Of a stretch of DNA of 34,579 nt, positions 25,219 through 34,519 are shown piece by piece. The stretch spans positions 1-34,579 of the forward strand of contig PBHA01000021.1 of assembly GCA_002719425.1 (NCBI GenBank), in the 5' to 3' direction. The notes beneath the pieces were generated by a model. It ran no database searches. It was not told the DNA's origin and saw only the letters and a program-made list of their open reading frames with translations. Both the position numbers and the translations under genes were made by a program. Numbering within the stretch: position 1 is the first letter of the stretch; every line of letters begins with the position of its first letter. The DNA is from Chloroflexota bacterium. GTDB taxonomy: Bacteria > Chloroflexota > Dehalococcoidia > UBA1151 > TMED-70.

Positions 25219-26003
25219 TGGGAATTTTAGACAAAATAATATCGGCAAAAGAACAAAGATTAAGAAAAGAAAAAGTTTCTATTCCTTTAGAAGATTTAAT
25301 TAAGAATAAACCATGTTATGAAAAAACATTTTCTCTTGAAAAGATTCTTTCCAAAAAAAATATCCTAATTTCTGAAATGAAAAGGCAATCTCCTTCAGGG
25401 GGTAATCTGGATCTATCACTTGTTCCAAAAGATCAAGCAGAAATGTATATAAAAGCTGGCTCAGATGCAATTTCTGTGCTAACAGAGAAAGATTATTTTA
25501 TGGGAAGTGAAAAAGATCTTTTAGATGTTCTTGATATAACTAAAAAGAGGCAAGTCCCTGTTCTACAGAAAGATTTCATTATTGATGAATATCAGATACA
25601 CAAAGCAAAAAACTTAGGTGCTGATTGTATTCTATTAATAACAAGAATATTAAGTATTGAAAAATATTTAGCATTCTACCATTTATCAAAATCACTGGGA
25701 TTAAGTGCCATTGTTGAAATTTTTGATGAAAGAGAATTAGATTTTGCGCTCGAGGCAGATATTAAGATTTTAGGTATAAATAATAGAAATTTAGATAGTT
25801 TAGAAACTAATTTAGAAACTTTTGAAAAAATTGCCTCAAAAGTCCCCTCTAACATCTATAAAATAGCTGAAAGTGGGATAAAAAATTCTGATGATGCAAA
25901 AAGGATGATCGAATCTGGTGCTAATGGATTACTTGTTGGAGAATCAATAATGAGATCTTCAAACGGAACAAAAATAATAAAAGAAATTTCTTCAAATGAA
26001 TGA
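25218..26003 (+). CDS. trpC: Indole-3-glycerol phosphate synthase
   Basis: TrpC closes the indole ring, making indole-3-glycerol phosphate. The 261-residue TIM barrel has the family motifs SEMKRQSPSGGNLD (E53 and the catalytic K55), VLQKDFIIDEYQI with the second active-site Lys, GINNRNLDSLETNLE, and the phosphate-binding AESGIKN and LLVGESIM near the C-terminus. It is a free-standing enzyme, not fused to TrpF. Its 3' end overlaps trpF by eight bases. It is the last step of the pathway that can be seen acting before trpBA would be required. Confidence 0.96.
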   Translation: MGILDKIISAKEQRLRKEKVSIPLEDLIKNKPCYEKTFSLEKILSKKNILISEMKRQSPSGGNLDLSLVPKDQAEMYIKAGSDAISVLTEKDYFMGSEKDLLDVLDITKKRQVPVLQKDFIIDEYQIHKAKNLGADCILLITRILSIEKYLAFYHLSKSLGLSAIVEIFDERELDFALEADIKILGINNRNLDSLETNLETFEKIASKVPSNIYKIAESGIKNSDDAKRMIESGANGLLVGESIMRSSNGTKIIKEISSNE

Positions 26004-26631
26004 TACAAAAATAAAAATATGTGGAGTTAAGGATATAGAAATAATTTCTGAATTAATTAAACTCAAAATCGATTTTATAGGCATAAATTTCATAGAAAGT
26101 TCAAAAAGATTTATCAATATTGATATAGCTAAAAAAATATCTAAACTAATGTCTAAAAAAAATATAAAAATCAAACTGGTTGGTCTGTTTCAAAATCATG
26201 ATAATAATCTAGTAAATGAAATATCTAATAAACTAAATTTAGACTATGTTCAGCTGTGTGGAAACGAATCTATTGAATATCTTGATTACATAGATAGAAA
26301 GATAATAAAGACAATCCATATCAAAGAGGGATCAGATATTGAAGAAATCAAGAAAGTAATAGATTTATATCTGGAAAAATCTGATTATGTGATCCTTGAT
26401 ACTTTTTCAAAACTATCTTCAGGTGGCACAGGAAAAAGTTTTAACTGGGACAAATATCAGTCTCTTTTCAATAACAGAGTTTTTGTTGCAGGAGGATTAA
26501 ACCCCTCAAATATAGGAGTTTTAATAAAATCATATAGCCCTTGGGGTGTAGATGTTTCTTCTGGAGTTGAGCATGAGGGCAAAAAAAATATAAAAAAAAT
26601 AAAAGATTTTATTAAGTTCAAAGAAGAATAA
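25996..26631 (+). CDS. trpF: Phosphoribosylanthranilate isomerase
   Basis: TrpF isomerises N-(5'-phosphoribosyl)anthranilate for TrpC. The 211-residue barrel has the general base C9 in KICGVK near the N-terminus, VFVAGGLNPSNIG for phosphate binding, and the catalytic Asp in GVDVSSGVE. It is more divergent and Ile/Lys/Asn-rich than its neighbours, in keeping with weak selection on surface codons in an AT-rich genome. Its start lies inside the trpC end (overlap) and its stop directly abuts the next ATG. Confidence 0.94.
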   Translation: MNDTKIKICGVKDIEIISELIKLKIDFIGINFIESSKRFINIDIAKKISKLMSKKNIKIKLVGLFQNHDNNLVNEISNKLNLDYVQLCGNESIEYLDYIDRKIIKTIHIKEGSDIEEIKKVIDLYLEKSDYVILDTFSKLSSGGTGKSFNWDKYQSLFNNRVFVAGGLNPSNIGVLIKSYSPWGVDVSSGVEHEGKKNIKKIKDFIKFKEE

Positions 26632-27522
26632 ATGTCTACAGATAAAAGAAAAAATTTAGATAATAAAGGATATTTTTTGTCCTTTTTTGTAGCATTTTTA
26701 TGGTCTGGAAACCCTACTTCTGTAAAAATTAGTCTTAGTTACACAACTCCCTTTATGGTAGGATTCCTTAGATTTACATTAGGAGGTATTATTGCACTAA
26801 TATGGGCAATATATAAAAAACAATCATTATCCGTAAAAAAAGAGCATATTTTCCCTATTGTTTTAGCAGGTTTATTACCTGCTGCCCAGATAGGTTTTTA
26901 TAATATTGGGCAAGCCCATACATTGGCAAGTCATGGAATTATTATGATAGTCACTTTTCCATTATGGGCTGCAATTTTTTCTCATTTTTTTACACCTAAT
27001 GACAGATTAAACTTATCTAGAAGCCTTGGACTTATAACTGCATATTCAGGAGTACTTGTTTTGTTTTGGGATTCTATAAATCAAAATATTACTGAATATT
27101 TGTTTGGAGATATCTTGATGTTGCTCTCTGCAATGTTCTTAGGAGGAAGGCTTATTTGGGTATCTCATATTACACAAAAAGTTGGTCAACCACAAATTAT
27201 AATTTCTGAAGCAGTAGTAGGTTCTTTGATGTCGATTTTTTTATCTATTTTATTTGAAAAAACCTTCCTAAACATTTCTATCAGCTTAATATTATCGATG
27301 GCTTATCAGGGGATTTTAATCGCTGGAATGGGAATAATTTTACAAACTTATCTTTTAAGTAATTATTTACCCGGCAAAGTAACTTTTTTTAATCTATTTC
27401 AGCCGATTATAGGTATTTTTATTTCATGGTTTTTATTAGGAGAAAGTTTAGGATTTATACTTTTCTTATCAATTACCTTACTAACAATTGGAACATATTT
27501 TACAATTCAAAAAAAAGTTTAA
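26632..27522 (+). CDS. EamA/DMT-family transporter
   Basis: This 296-residue integral membrane protein has ten predicted helices formed by two EamA repeats, the drug/metabolite transporter layout. The first repeat shows FLWSGNPTSVKISL and GFLRFTLGGIIAL; the second ends with the TFFNLFQPIIGIFISWFLLGE motif. It follows trpF without a gap and is therefore probably co-expressed with tryptophan synthesis genes. Amino-acid or precursor export is possible by family, but the substrate cannot be read from the sequence. The usual trpB-trpA pair is absent here. The gene ends 6 bases before the convergent pentapeptide-repeat gene. Confidence 0.85.
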   Translation: MSTDKRKNLDNKGYFLSFFVAFLWSGNPTSVKISLSYTTPFMVGFLRFTLGGIIALIWAIYKKQSLSVKKEHIFPIVLAGLLPAAQIGFYNIGQAHTLASHGIIMIVTFPLWAAIFSHFFTPNDRLNLSRSLGLITAYSGVLVLFWDSINQNITEYLFGDILMLLSAMFLGGRLIWVSHITQKVGQPQIIISEAVVGSLMSIFLSILFEKTFLNISISLILSMAYQGILIAGMGIILQTYLLSNYLPGKVTFFNLFQPIIGIFISWFLLGESLGFILFLSITLLTIGTYFTIQKKV

Positions 27523-27528
27523 AGTGAA

Positions 27529-27942
27529 TCAGTTTTCTAATCTAAAATCTGATGGCCATCTAACTTTTTGAGATTTGGCTAAATAAAAATTGCAATCTAC
27601 TATTTTTGCATTTGAAAAAACACAACGATATAACCATGAATTTTCAAAATTAGAATTAGTAAATATTGATCTTGAAAGATTTGCTCTATATAGAGCTGCT
27701 TTTGTAAAATTGGCACTTATAAATTCAGAATTAATAGCCGAAATTTCAGATAGATCTGCATTACTAAAATTGCAATTAAAAAATTTTGAATTATTAAATA
27801 GTACCTTTGACATTCTCCAACCAGAGAAATCTCTATTTTCAAAAATCTGTCCAGAAAGATCATATCTTTCATTTGGATTATCTATAATCCATTGACTTAA
27901 GTAATCTTTTGATAGATTTGGATCATTCCCTTTTAAAATCAT
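27529..27942 (-). CDS. Pentapeptide-repeat protein
   Basis: The 137-residue protein has roughly residues 45-125 built from A(N/D)(L/F)xx-type pentapeptides (for example FNCNF, SNADL, SANFT, YRANL, TNSNF), predicting a right-handed square beta-helix. The N-terminal 40 residues and the C-terminal KSQKVRWPSDFRL tail are not repeat-like. Functions of such proteins vary, from DNA-mimic gyrase protection to unknown; nothing here assigns one. It is convergent to the EamA gene and divergent from glnA, so it appears to be a single-gene unit. An RWPSDF-like ending is common among pentapeptide proteins. Confidence 0.85.
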   Translation of the reverse strand: MILKGNDPNLSKDYLSQWIIDNPNERYDLSGQIFENRDFSGWRMSKVLFNNSKFFNCNFSNADLSEISAINSEFISANFTKAALYRANLSRSIFTNSNFENSWLYRCVFSNAKIVDCNFYLAKSQKVRWPSDFRLEN

Positions 27943-27960
27943 AATAAAAATAATTAAAAA

Positions 27961-27976
27961 TTAACAGTTTTGTAAC
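27961..27976 (+). promoter_or_regulatory. GlnR-like direct repeat upstream of glnA
   Basis: TTAAC, six bases, then GTAAC form a direct half-site pair resembling the actinobacterial GlnR box pattern (gTnAC-n6-GnAAC). It lies 61 bases upstream of the glnA ATG, where an operator would be expected. No GlnR regulator gene is in the window and the match is short, so this is speculative; the same bases could hold a -35 element (TTAACA). Confidence 0.25.
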
Positions 27977-28037
27977 ACCTAGTAGTTATTATAGAGGAAC
28001 AAAAATAATTTCAAGAAAGATTAACTAGGAGTTTCGT

Positions 28038-29471
28038 ATGGCAAATGAATCTAAAGAAGCATTAAAGCTAATGAAGGATAATGGATGTGACGTTTTAGAT
28101 ATAAAATTCATTGACCTTCCTGGAGTTTGGCAACATGTTTCTGTTCCAATTAGTGAAGTAAATGATGGATTGTTCGCTAATGGGACAGGTTTTGATGGGT
28201 CAAGCATCAGAGGTTTCCAGTCCATTGATGAATCAGATATGTTATTGATTCCAGATCAGTCTACTGTTAAGATAGATCCTTTTGTCGATGGGCAGGTAAC
28301 AGTTATTGCAGATATTAAAGATCCTCTAACTGGAGAAAAATATAATAAAGATCCAAGAAATATAGCAAAAAAAGCTGAAGAATATCTAAAGAGCACAGGT
28401 GTAGGAGATACTTCATTTTGGGGACCTGAAGTTGAATTTTTTATTTTCGATTCAGCTCAATTTGATTATGGTCCAAATTATAGTATCCACAATGTTGATT
28501 CAGATGAGGGCATTTGGAACTCAGGAAATCCATTCATGCTAGATGGAGAAACTATCAATAAGGCACATAGGCCTAAACATAAAGGTGGTTACTTCCCTGT
28601 CTCTCCTGTTGATACACAACAAGATATAAGAAACGAAATGATAAGAATCATGCAAGATTCTTTTGGAATTAAAGTAGAAAAACAACACCATGAAGTTGCA
28701 ACTGCTGGTCAAGGAGAAATTGATATTGTATATAATACCCTTCTTGATACTGCTGATGATGTAATGGCTTATAAATATGTGGTTAAAAATGTTGCTAAAA
28801 GACACGGTAAAGTAGCAACCTTTATGCCTAAACCTATTTTTGAAGACAACGGAACTGGAATGCATACTCACCAATCAATATGGAAAGATGGTAAACCTTT
28901 ATTTGCGGGAAATGAATATGGAGGATTCTCTAAATTAGGACTTAACTACACAGGAGGGTTGATTAAGCACGGGAAAGCATTAATGGCTCTTGCAGCTCCT
29001 ACAACAAACTCATACAAAAGATTAACTCCTGGATTTGAAGCTCCTACAATTTTAGCGCTTTCTGCAAGAAATAGGTCTGCTGCATGTAGAGTTCCAATGT
29101 ATTTTCAAAATCCTGCTGCCAAGAGGATAGAGTTCAGATCTGCTGACCCTACCTGTAATCCATACCTTACATTCTCAGCAATGCTTTTAGCTGGTCTTGA
29201 TGGTATTGAAAATGGATATGACCCTGGTGAACCTCTAGAGAATGATTTATTTGAACTTCCTTTAGAAGAACAAGCCAAGCTACCTCAGGTTCCTTCAAGC
29301 TTGGAAGAAGCTCTTACCGCTTTAGAAGAGGATCATGATTTCCTTCTTAAGGGTGGAGTATTCACTGAGGATGTCATTAAAGCTTGGATTGACTTCAAGA
29401 GAGAGAATGATGTGGACCCAATAAGACTTAGACCTCATCCTTATGAGTTCTTCCTTTCTTTTGACGCATAG
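28038..29471 (+). CDS. glnA: Glutamine synthetase type I
   Basis: This enzyme makes glutamine from glutamate, ammonia and ATP as a dodecamer. The 477-residue length matches GSI. Family motifs are visible: GTGFDGSSIRGFQ near residue 50, FWGPEVEFFIF, the latch region GQGEIDI, GTGMHTHQS, APTTNSYKRL, ALSARNRSAACRVP and KRIEFRSADPTCNPYLTF. At the position of the adenylylated tyrosine of enterobacterial enzymes (NLYDLPPEE) it reads NDLFELPLEE, with F405 in place of Tyr. Regulation by GlnE-type adenylylation is therefore unlikely. AGGAG precedes the ATG at about seven bases. It is a single-gene unit ending in a long inverted repeat. Confidence 0.96.
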   Translation: MANESKEALKLMKDNGCDVLDIKFIDLPGVWQHVSVPISEVNDGLFANGTGFDGSSIRGFQSIDESDMLLIPDQSTVKIDPFVDGQVTVIADIKDPLTGEKYNKDPRNIAKKAEEYLKSTGVGDTSFWGPEVEFFIFDSAQFDYGPNYSIHNVDSDEGIWNSGNPFMLDGETINKAHRPKHKGGYFPVSPVDTQQDIRNEMIRIMQDSFGIKVEKQHHEVATAGQGEIDIVYNTLLDTADDVMAYKYVVKNVAKRHGKVATFMPKPIFEDNGTGMHTHQSIWKDGKPLFAGNEYGGFSKLGLNYTGGLIKHGKALMALAAPTTNSYKRLTPGFEAPTILALSARNRSAACRVPMYFQNPAAKRIEFRSADPTCNPYLTFSAMLLAGLDGIENGYDPGEPLENDLFELPLEEQAKLPQVPSSLEEALTALEEDHDFLLKGGVFTEDVIKAWIDFKRENDVDPIRLRPHPYEFFLSFDA

Positions 29472-29474
29472 ACT

Positions 29475-29539
29475 TAAAATTTTAGAGGCTTAGGTGGAAT
29501 TAAAAAAATGACTTTAATTCGCCTAAGTCTGAAATTTTA
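29475..29539. terminator. Long inverted repeat between convergent glnA and HAD gene
   Basis: Arms near 29475-29504 and 29513-29539 pair over about 27 positions, with two small bulges and a few G-U pairs, around an 8-base loop. The outer arm is AAAATTTT-type and gives U-rich tails in both directions. It fits a bidirectional terminator for glnA and the HAD gene. The HAD stop codon (29500-29502) lies inside the structure, so its last codons also form the stem. Confidence 0.6.
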
Positions 29540-30207
29540 TTCCCTGAAAAATCTTTATAGTAGTCATTTCTGTCTATAAGAATAGGAGTCATACCAGCGT
29601 TTTTTGATCCCATATAATCAGATTCTATTTGATCTCCTACATAAACGCATTCTTCAGGATCAACATTTGCTTTATTTATGGATGAAATAAATATTCTTTT
29701 ATCAGGCTTTTCATATTTTTCATCATACGATGTTGTTATGAAATCTAATAAATTAGTTAGCTCGAGATCTGATAAGAGTTTATTGCCAGTAATATCCATA
29801 TTTGTAATTCCTGCGGACTTAATTTCTTTCGATAAAAGCCATTCCAATAAATCTCTTGTGTCATTATAGATTCTTAGAGAATATTTCTCTGAAGAAATTT
29901 CTTGCCATATCTTCCAAGATAAATCTTTACTAACATGGACATTATTTGAAAATAATATTTTATTTTCATATTCAGTAAAAAAATCTTTTTTTTCACTCAA
30001 GGACATATTTCTTAGTGGCTTTACTTTTTTTTGGGCTGCCATATATTCATCAGCAAACTTATAACCATAAGTGATCTGATTTTCTGACAAAAAAATTTTA
30101 TTTTGTGCAAGAATTTTCTTTTGGATTTTTTCTTTTTCTGGATAAAAACCAGCTAGGGTTCCGTAAATATCGAAAAAGAAATATTTTTTTTTATTTAGCT
30201 TCAGCAT
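29500..30207 (-). CDS. HAD-superfamily hydrolase
   Basis: This 235-residue protein is a HAD-like hydrolase, probably a phosphatase. Motif I is D13-I-Y15-G-T17 (FFFDIYGTLAGF), with a DxYGT pattern shared by haloacid dehalogenases and many phosphatases. Motif II is the Thr in GITNMD, and motif IV is GDQIESDYMG. A helical cap lies between motifs I and II. ATG at 30207 is preferred over 30240 because it places motif I at the N-terminus; it overlaps the upstream gene by 17 bases, suggesting translational coupling. The substrate is unknown; a glycosylation-related phosphatase is one reading from context. Confidence 0.85.
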   Translation of the reverse strand: MLKLNKKKYFFFDIYGTLAGFYPEKEKIQKKILAQNKIFLSENQITYGYKFADEYMAAQKKVKPLRNMSLSEKKDFFTEYENKILFSNNVHVSKDLSWKIWQEISSEKYSLRIYNDTRDLLEWLLSKEIKSAGITNMDITGNKLLSDLELTNLLDFITTSYDEKYEKPDKRIFISSINKANVDPEECVYVGDQIESDYMGSKNAGMTPILIDRNDYYKDFSGNKISDLGELKSFF

Positions 30208-33200
30208 TGTATTCATAAATTTTATAGTTATTTTTATCATAAAGCTTAGTAATTTTATCTCCTAATTTTTCCTCTAATCTTTTAGGAAATTCTGGAAAAA
30301 AATTACTCTCTAAAGATCCATAGATAATTAATCCAACATCATAGGATTCTAAGAAATCTTCTATGTACTGATTAGAATCTGTTTTATAAAATTCTTCAAT
30401 TTGTTTCTTTCTAAGCGTTACTTGATTTTGATCTAGTGATCTCTGTTGTTTTTGATGCCAATCCCAACCTAATACACTCGGCAAACCAGTATTAATAGAG
30501 ACTCTTGATGACCATGAGTATAAATCTGTTGAGTATTCTAAAATAACTTTATTGTTTGATATATTTTTATTTATCCAATCAATTGCTTTATATGAGTCTG
30601 ATAAGTTTAACCAATAACCTTCTTGAGAGTATTCTGCATTTAACATATATTTTGTTCCGTCTAATTCATAATAATCATTATTGAAACGATCCAAAAGTCT
30701 TGGTTTTATTGCATAAATTGGATAGGATATACCTATAAAAAAGATAAGCGTAAAAGCAGAGATAAAAATATATTTTTTATAGTTTGAGTCAATTTCATTC
30801 AATATAAATGTAATGATAATACTCGAAGATAAATTTAAAAGAATCCATGATTGAAAATTAAACTTAAAATAAGTGTTCATTCTATTGATATCTGTGTCAA
30901 TAATCAGAAATTCTGTGAAAAGAGGTAATCCAAATCCCAAAGTCAACATAATTGATAGCCATAAAAAAAGCCTAAAATCATTTTCATAAAACTTAAACTT
31001 CAAAAAAACTAAAAACACTAAAGAAAAGATTATTAGAAGTAAACTTAATATAGTCAAAAAATCATATAAAAATACAAAAATAATTATTAGTAATAATGTA
31101 GAAAATGTAACTATAACAAGTTGTTTTATAGAAAGCTTAAGTTTTGGATAAATTATTTGGATTCTTGATCTAAGGTTATGAAAATAAAAAGTAAGATAAA
31201 TAAAAAATAAAGTTATTGGCAAAAATAATATTTGTAAAAAGGACAAAATTGGAGTTTTCCATGTAGATAGAGATAATGAAAGGTCAGGCATTATGAAATT
31301 CAAATCAAAATTTAAAAAAAGCAATCGAGAAATTATCATATAAAAAATCAAATATATTGCAGACTTAACAATTTTGTAAGTAAGTTTATCATTACTAGTA
31401 AAATTCAATATAAGAATTGAAGTTGAAACTATCATTATAGCTAAGGGATAATCCCATGAATTTGTAGCCTTAATTAATCCAGTCAAAAATGACAGAAAAA
31501 ATAATACAGAAAACTTTTTTATTACTATAAGTTTCGAAGAACTCTCATAATAAAATAAAAAGGAAACAGTAATAATTGAAATAATTATCGGAATACTTAA
31601 TAAGTGAGCATGAAGGTCTGCAAATAAAAACGTAAAAAATGGAAACTCATTTATCTCTAATCCACCAGAAACCATGCTAACAGTTCTGGTACTTCTCCAA
31701 TAATCAAAATTATCTTGGTTTCCAAATATTATGTTAATAATTTGTATAATTGAGTCAAAATTTCCAAATATAAGTACAAATAAAATTCCAAATATTCCAG
31801 ATATCAGAGGAGTTTTAAACCAATCTATTCTTAATCCCTTAGATTTTTTATATAGATATGAAAAATTAGAAGAAAATGAAAAAATCGAAGCTGATGAAAA
31901 TGCAAAAAAAGTAGGTATTGCAAGATTATATGAAATATTGGAAGGAATACCTGAAAGCTTTGAAACTAGAGCTACAAGATATTGTCCAAAATAATAATAA
32001 TTCATGCTAAAACCACTAAACCAAGGATCATGTGGAGGGAAACTTGTACTCCTAAGTATTGCATTTAGGTATGCATAATCCATCGGTTTCTCCCCTCCTC
32101 TATATGGGTGCCATAGATCAGGATTTAGATATCTAATTATCAGGAAAAAAACAAAAGTTATCAAAAATATAAACTCAATTAAGAATATTTTTTCTTTTGA
32201 TTTTGAAATATAAAAAAATATTTCATCTTTATTTTTTATAAAAAGAAAGAATGATATTAGCAAAGAAATTAACAATACTGCTAATAATTCAATAAATATA
32301 AAGTCTAAAAGTTTATTAGAAGATAAAAGCCAAATTATAAAACCAAATAAGATCAGACCAAAAAATTTATAAAATCCAAATCCAAAGTCAGGAAAGTTTA
32401 AGAATAATTTATAAAAAATAGGTAATGAAAAAAATGTAAAAATCTGGATTGTAATAAACCAAAATAAGATTTGTAATAGTAGGCTATATTCTGAAGAAAA
32501 GAATTGATCTTTGTAAGAATTTGAGCTCACTAAAGATTCATCTGATTGAACTTTTTTATAAGGATAATTTGAAGAAAAATCATAATAATTTATATTATTA
32601 AAATCATCGAATCCAAATATTTCAAATAGTTTTTCTTGAGAATATTTTTTATCATTCCTAAGAATAATTACATTTGGATGATCGTAAACAGAAAAGCTTT
32701 CATCTGACCATCCTAAATTAATGTTAAAATTAAATTTATCCTCATAATCGGATATAATTTTGGGTTTTTCAATATCAACTCTCTCAAAATAATTTTCTGA
32801 ATAGTTAACACCAAATAAATTCATTGATTGTTTTTGATAATTAACTATATTAAATCCAAAATCTCCATTAAATACTTTTTCATAGAAAAGTTTAGATCCT
32901 GGATACCTATCTTCTAATCTTGGAATCGTTGCATAAAGCCTATTTGAATATAAAACATAATAGTCTGATTCAGATAGTTGCTGAAAAACTTTTAGAAATT
33001 TTTCAGGAGTATCAGGATTATACATTTCTAATCTTTCATGCGCCAAATTAAGACCTGATAAACGAGGGATAGACTCTTCCCAATGTTCTTGAATAATTAT
33101 CTGATTTTGACTCGAATTATCACCTAACCAAATTGATGCTTTATAGGCAGGATGCTCTGTGAGATAAATTCCGTTAATGTAAGAAAAAGTAAAATGAACA

Positions 33201-34402
33201 CTTGGAATCAAAAAAAGAATTAATATCAAATATCTTATTTTTCTTGAAATGATTTTTTTTGAAATATATATATCTGCTAAAAATTTGATAAAAGAAACAC
33301 CAAAAAAAATTAATATAGGAATCATGGGTAAGAAATATCTTGTAAATTTCACTTGAAATGATCCATTTATCAAAAAATAAGGTATTATCCAGATAAAAAC
33401 TAGGAGCCCAAATAAAGATTTATTTTTAATTGAAATAATTAAGAAATAAAAGGAACCAAGAAAACAAATGATTGAAAGAAATGGTCCTAGCCCCCACTTA
33501 AAAATTTGCAGTACAGGATAAATAAAAGATTTGGTTTCATAATACTGCCTTGTATAAGGAAAATCTAATATACCTCTTACCATCTTTGATTGTTCATTTA
33601 CGTGTGATGCATAGGTAGAAAAATCTAAAAACATATATGGTTGAAAAATAAAAATAAAAATAGAAAAAGAAAAAATGAACACAATTAAATTCATAAAAAA
33701 GTTTGAGATTTTTTCTTGATTAATTTTTAGATAAAGAAAAAAAGAAACAGATATAGGTATAAGAAGAGTTATAAAAGAAAATTTAAATGCCATACCTAGA
33801 GCAAATAAAATTGCAAGAAAAATTGACTTTTTAATTGTTAGAGCGTAAATATTTTTATAGCTAAAATATAAGATCAAAAGTGAAAAATTTGTGATAAAAA
33901 TATCGGTAGTAAAGAAATGACTATTCTGAATATTTATTAATGATATTGATGCCAAAAATGAAACTAACAGGCTCCAATTTTTGTCTAGTATAATCCTTGA
34001 AAATTTATACAAAAAAATTATAGTTATTGAATCAATTAAGGCTGAAAATATTCGGAGAGGAATTCTCAGATCATATATAGATGTATTTGAAAAAAAATTT
34101 GAAAATATACTAACTATTTTTACAAAATAAACAGGAAAGCTTCCATAGTTAAACCATTTAGGATTCAAAGTACTAATTTCAGAATTAAAAAAATCTAAAC
34201 TCTTAAGAGATAAAAAGCTTATATCATATCCATGCATCATAATTGCACGCTCGTCTGGATGAAATAAATACCCAGAATCCCAGTTTATTCCAATTAACCT
34301 CAGAGAAAATCCGAAGATAAAGATTATGGACAGTATAATTTTGTTTTGGTGATCTGAAAAAATTTTATTTAATCCATCTGAAATAGATTTAGTAAGTATC
34401 AT
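30191..34402 (-). CDS. Giant membrane protein: GT-C glycosyltransferase-like half plus YYY (DUF2298) half
   Basis: The 1403-residue protein has about 25 or more membrane helices in two blocks. Residues 1-400 resemble GT39-like GT-C enzymes, with the periplasmic-loop acidic pair in H48-P-D-E51 and a later extracytoplasmic region at about 410-620. A second membrane block begins near residue 640. Its first large loop holds GGEKPMDYA (E771, D775), then HDPWFSG (D792) and MNYYYFG, the pattern of the Chlor_Arch_YYY domain found in Chloroflexota and archaea (recalled, not searched). It likely handles lipid-linked sugars at the membrane. No strong ribosome binding site is seen; the start is ATG at 34402, just ahead of the first helix. 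Confidence 0.82.
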   Translation of the reverse strand: MILTKSISDGLNKIFSDHQNKIILSIIFIFGFSLRLIGINWDSGYLFHPDERAIMMHGYDISFLSLKSLDFFNSEISTLNPKWFNYGSFPVYFVKIVSIFSNFFSNTSIYDLRIPLRIFSALIDSITIIFLYKFSRIILDKNWSLLVSFLASISLINIQNSHFFTTDIFITNFSLLILYFSYKNIYALTIKKSIFLAILFALGMAFKFSFITLLIPISVSFFLYLKINQEKISNFFMNLIVFIFSFSIFIFIFQPYMFLDFSTYASHVNEQSKMVRGILDFPYTRQYYETKSFIYPVLQIFKWGLGPFLSIICFLGSFYFLIISIKNKSLFGLLVFIWIIPYFLINGSFQVKFTRYFLPMIPILIFFGVSFIKFLADIYISKKIISRKIRYLILILFLIPSVHFTFSYINGIYLTEHPAYKASIWLGDNSSQNQIIIQEHWEESIPRLSGLNLAHERLEMYNPDTPEKFLKVFQQLSESDYYVLYSNRLYATIPRLEDRYPGSKLFYEKVFNGDFGFNIVNYQKQSMNLFGVNYSENYFERVDIEKPKIISDYEDKFNFNINLGWSDESFSVYDHPNVIILRNDKKYSQEKLFEIFGFDDFNNINYYDFSSNYPYKKVQSDESLVSSNSYKDQFFSSEYSLLLQILFWFITIQIFTFFSLPIFYKLFLNFPDFGFGFYKFFGLILFGFIIWLLSSNKLLDFIFIELLAVLLISLLISFFLFIKNKDEIFFYISKSKEKIFLIEFIFLITFVFFLIIRYLNPDLWHPYRGGEKPMDYAYLNAILRSTSFPPHDPWFSGFSMNYYYFGQYLVALVSKLSGIPSNISYNLAIPTFFAFSSASIFSFSSNFSYLYKKSKGLRIDWFKTPLISGIFGILFVLIFGNFDSIIQIINIIFGNQDNFDYWRSTRTVSMVSGGLEINEFPFFTFLFADLHAHLLSIPIIISIITVSFLFYYESSSKLIVIKKFSVLFFLSFLTGLIKATNSWDYPLAIMIVSTSILILNFTSNDKLTYKIVKSAIYLIFYMIISRLLFLNFDLNFIMPDLSLSLSTWKTPILSFLQILFLPITLFFIYLTFYFHNLRSRIQIIYPKLKLSIKQLVIVTFSTLLLIIIFVFLYDFLTILSLLLIIFSLVFLVFLKFKFYENDFRLFLWLSIMLTLGFGLPLFTEFLIIDTDINRMNTYFKFNFQSWILLNLSSSIIITFILNEIDSNYKKYIFISAFTLIFFIGISYPIYAIKPRLLDRFNNDYYELDGTKYMLNAEYSQEGYWLNLSDSYKAIDWINKNISNNKVILEYSTDLYSWSSRVSINTGLPSVLGWDWHQKQQRSLDQNQVTLRKKQIEEFYKTDSNQYIEDFLESYDVGLIIYGSLESNFFPEFPKRLEEKLGDKITKLYDKNNYKIYEYNAEAK

Positions 34403-34519
34403 GATTATTATTTTTTTACTTCTAAACTTAATAATAACGATTTATTTTTTTTTAAATTTAGTTAAAACTTGAATTAAATATCCTAAGATTGATTTTAAAA
34501 GATTTATTAAGATTCAATT

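Noticed and set aside
27980..28000. -10 box for glnA (TATTAT or TATAGA)
   Set aside because: No -35 element at a proper distance could be paired with either candidate, so it is not listed as a promoter.
28539..28874. A 111-codon open frame antisense to glnA
   Set aside because: It is fully within glnA, low in complexity and unlike any family; a shadow of strong codon use.
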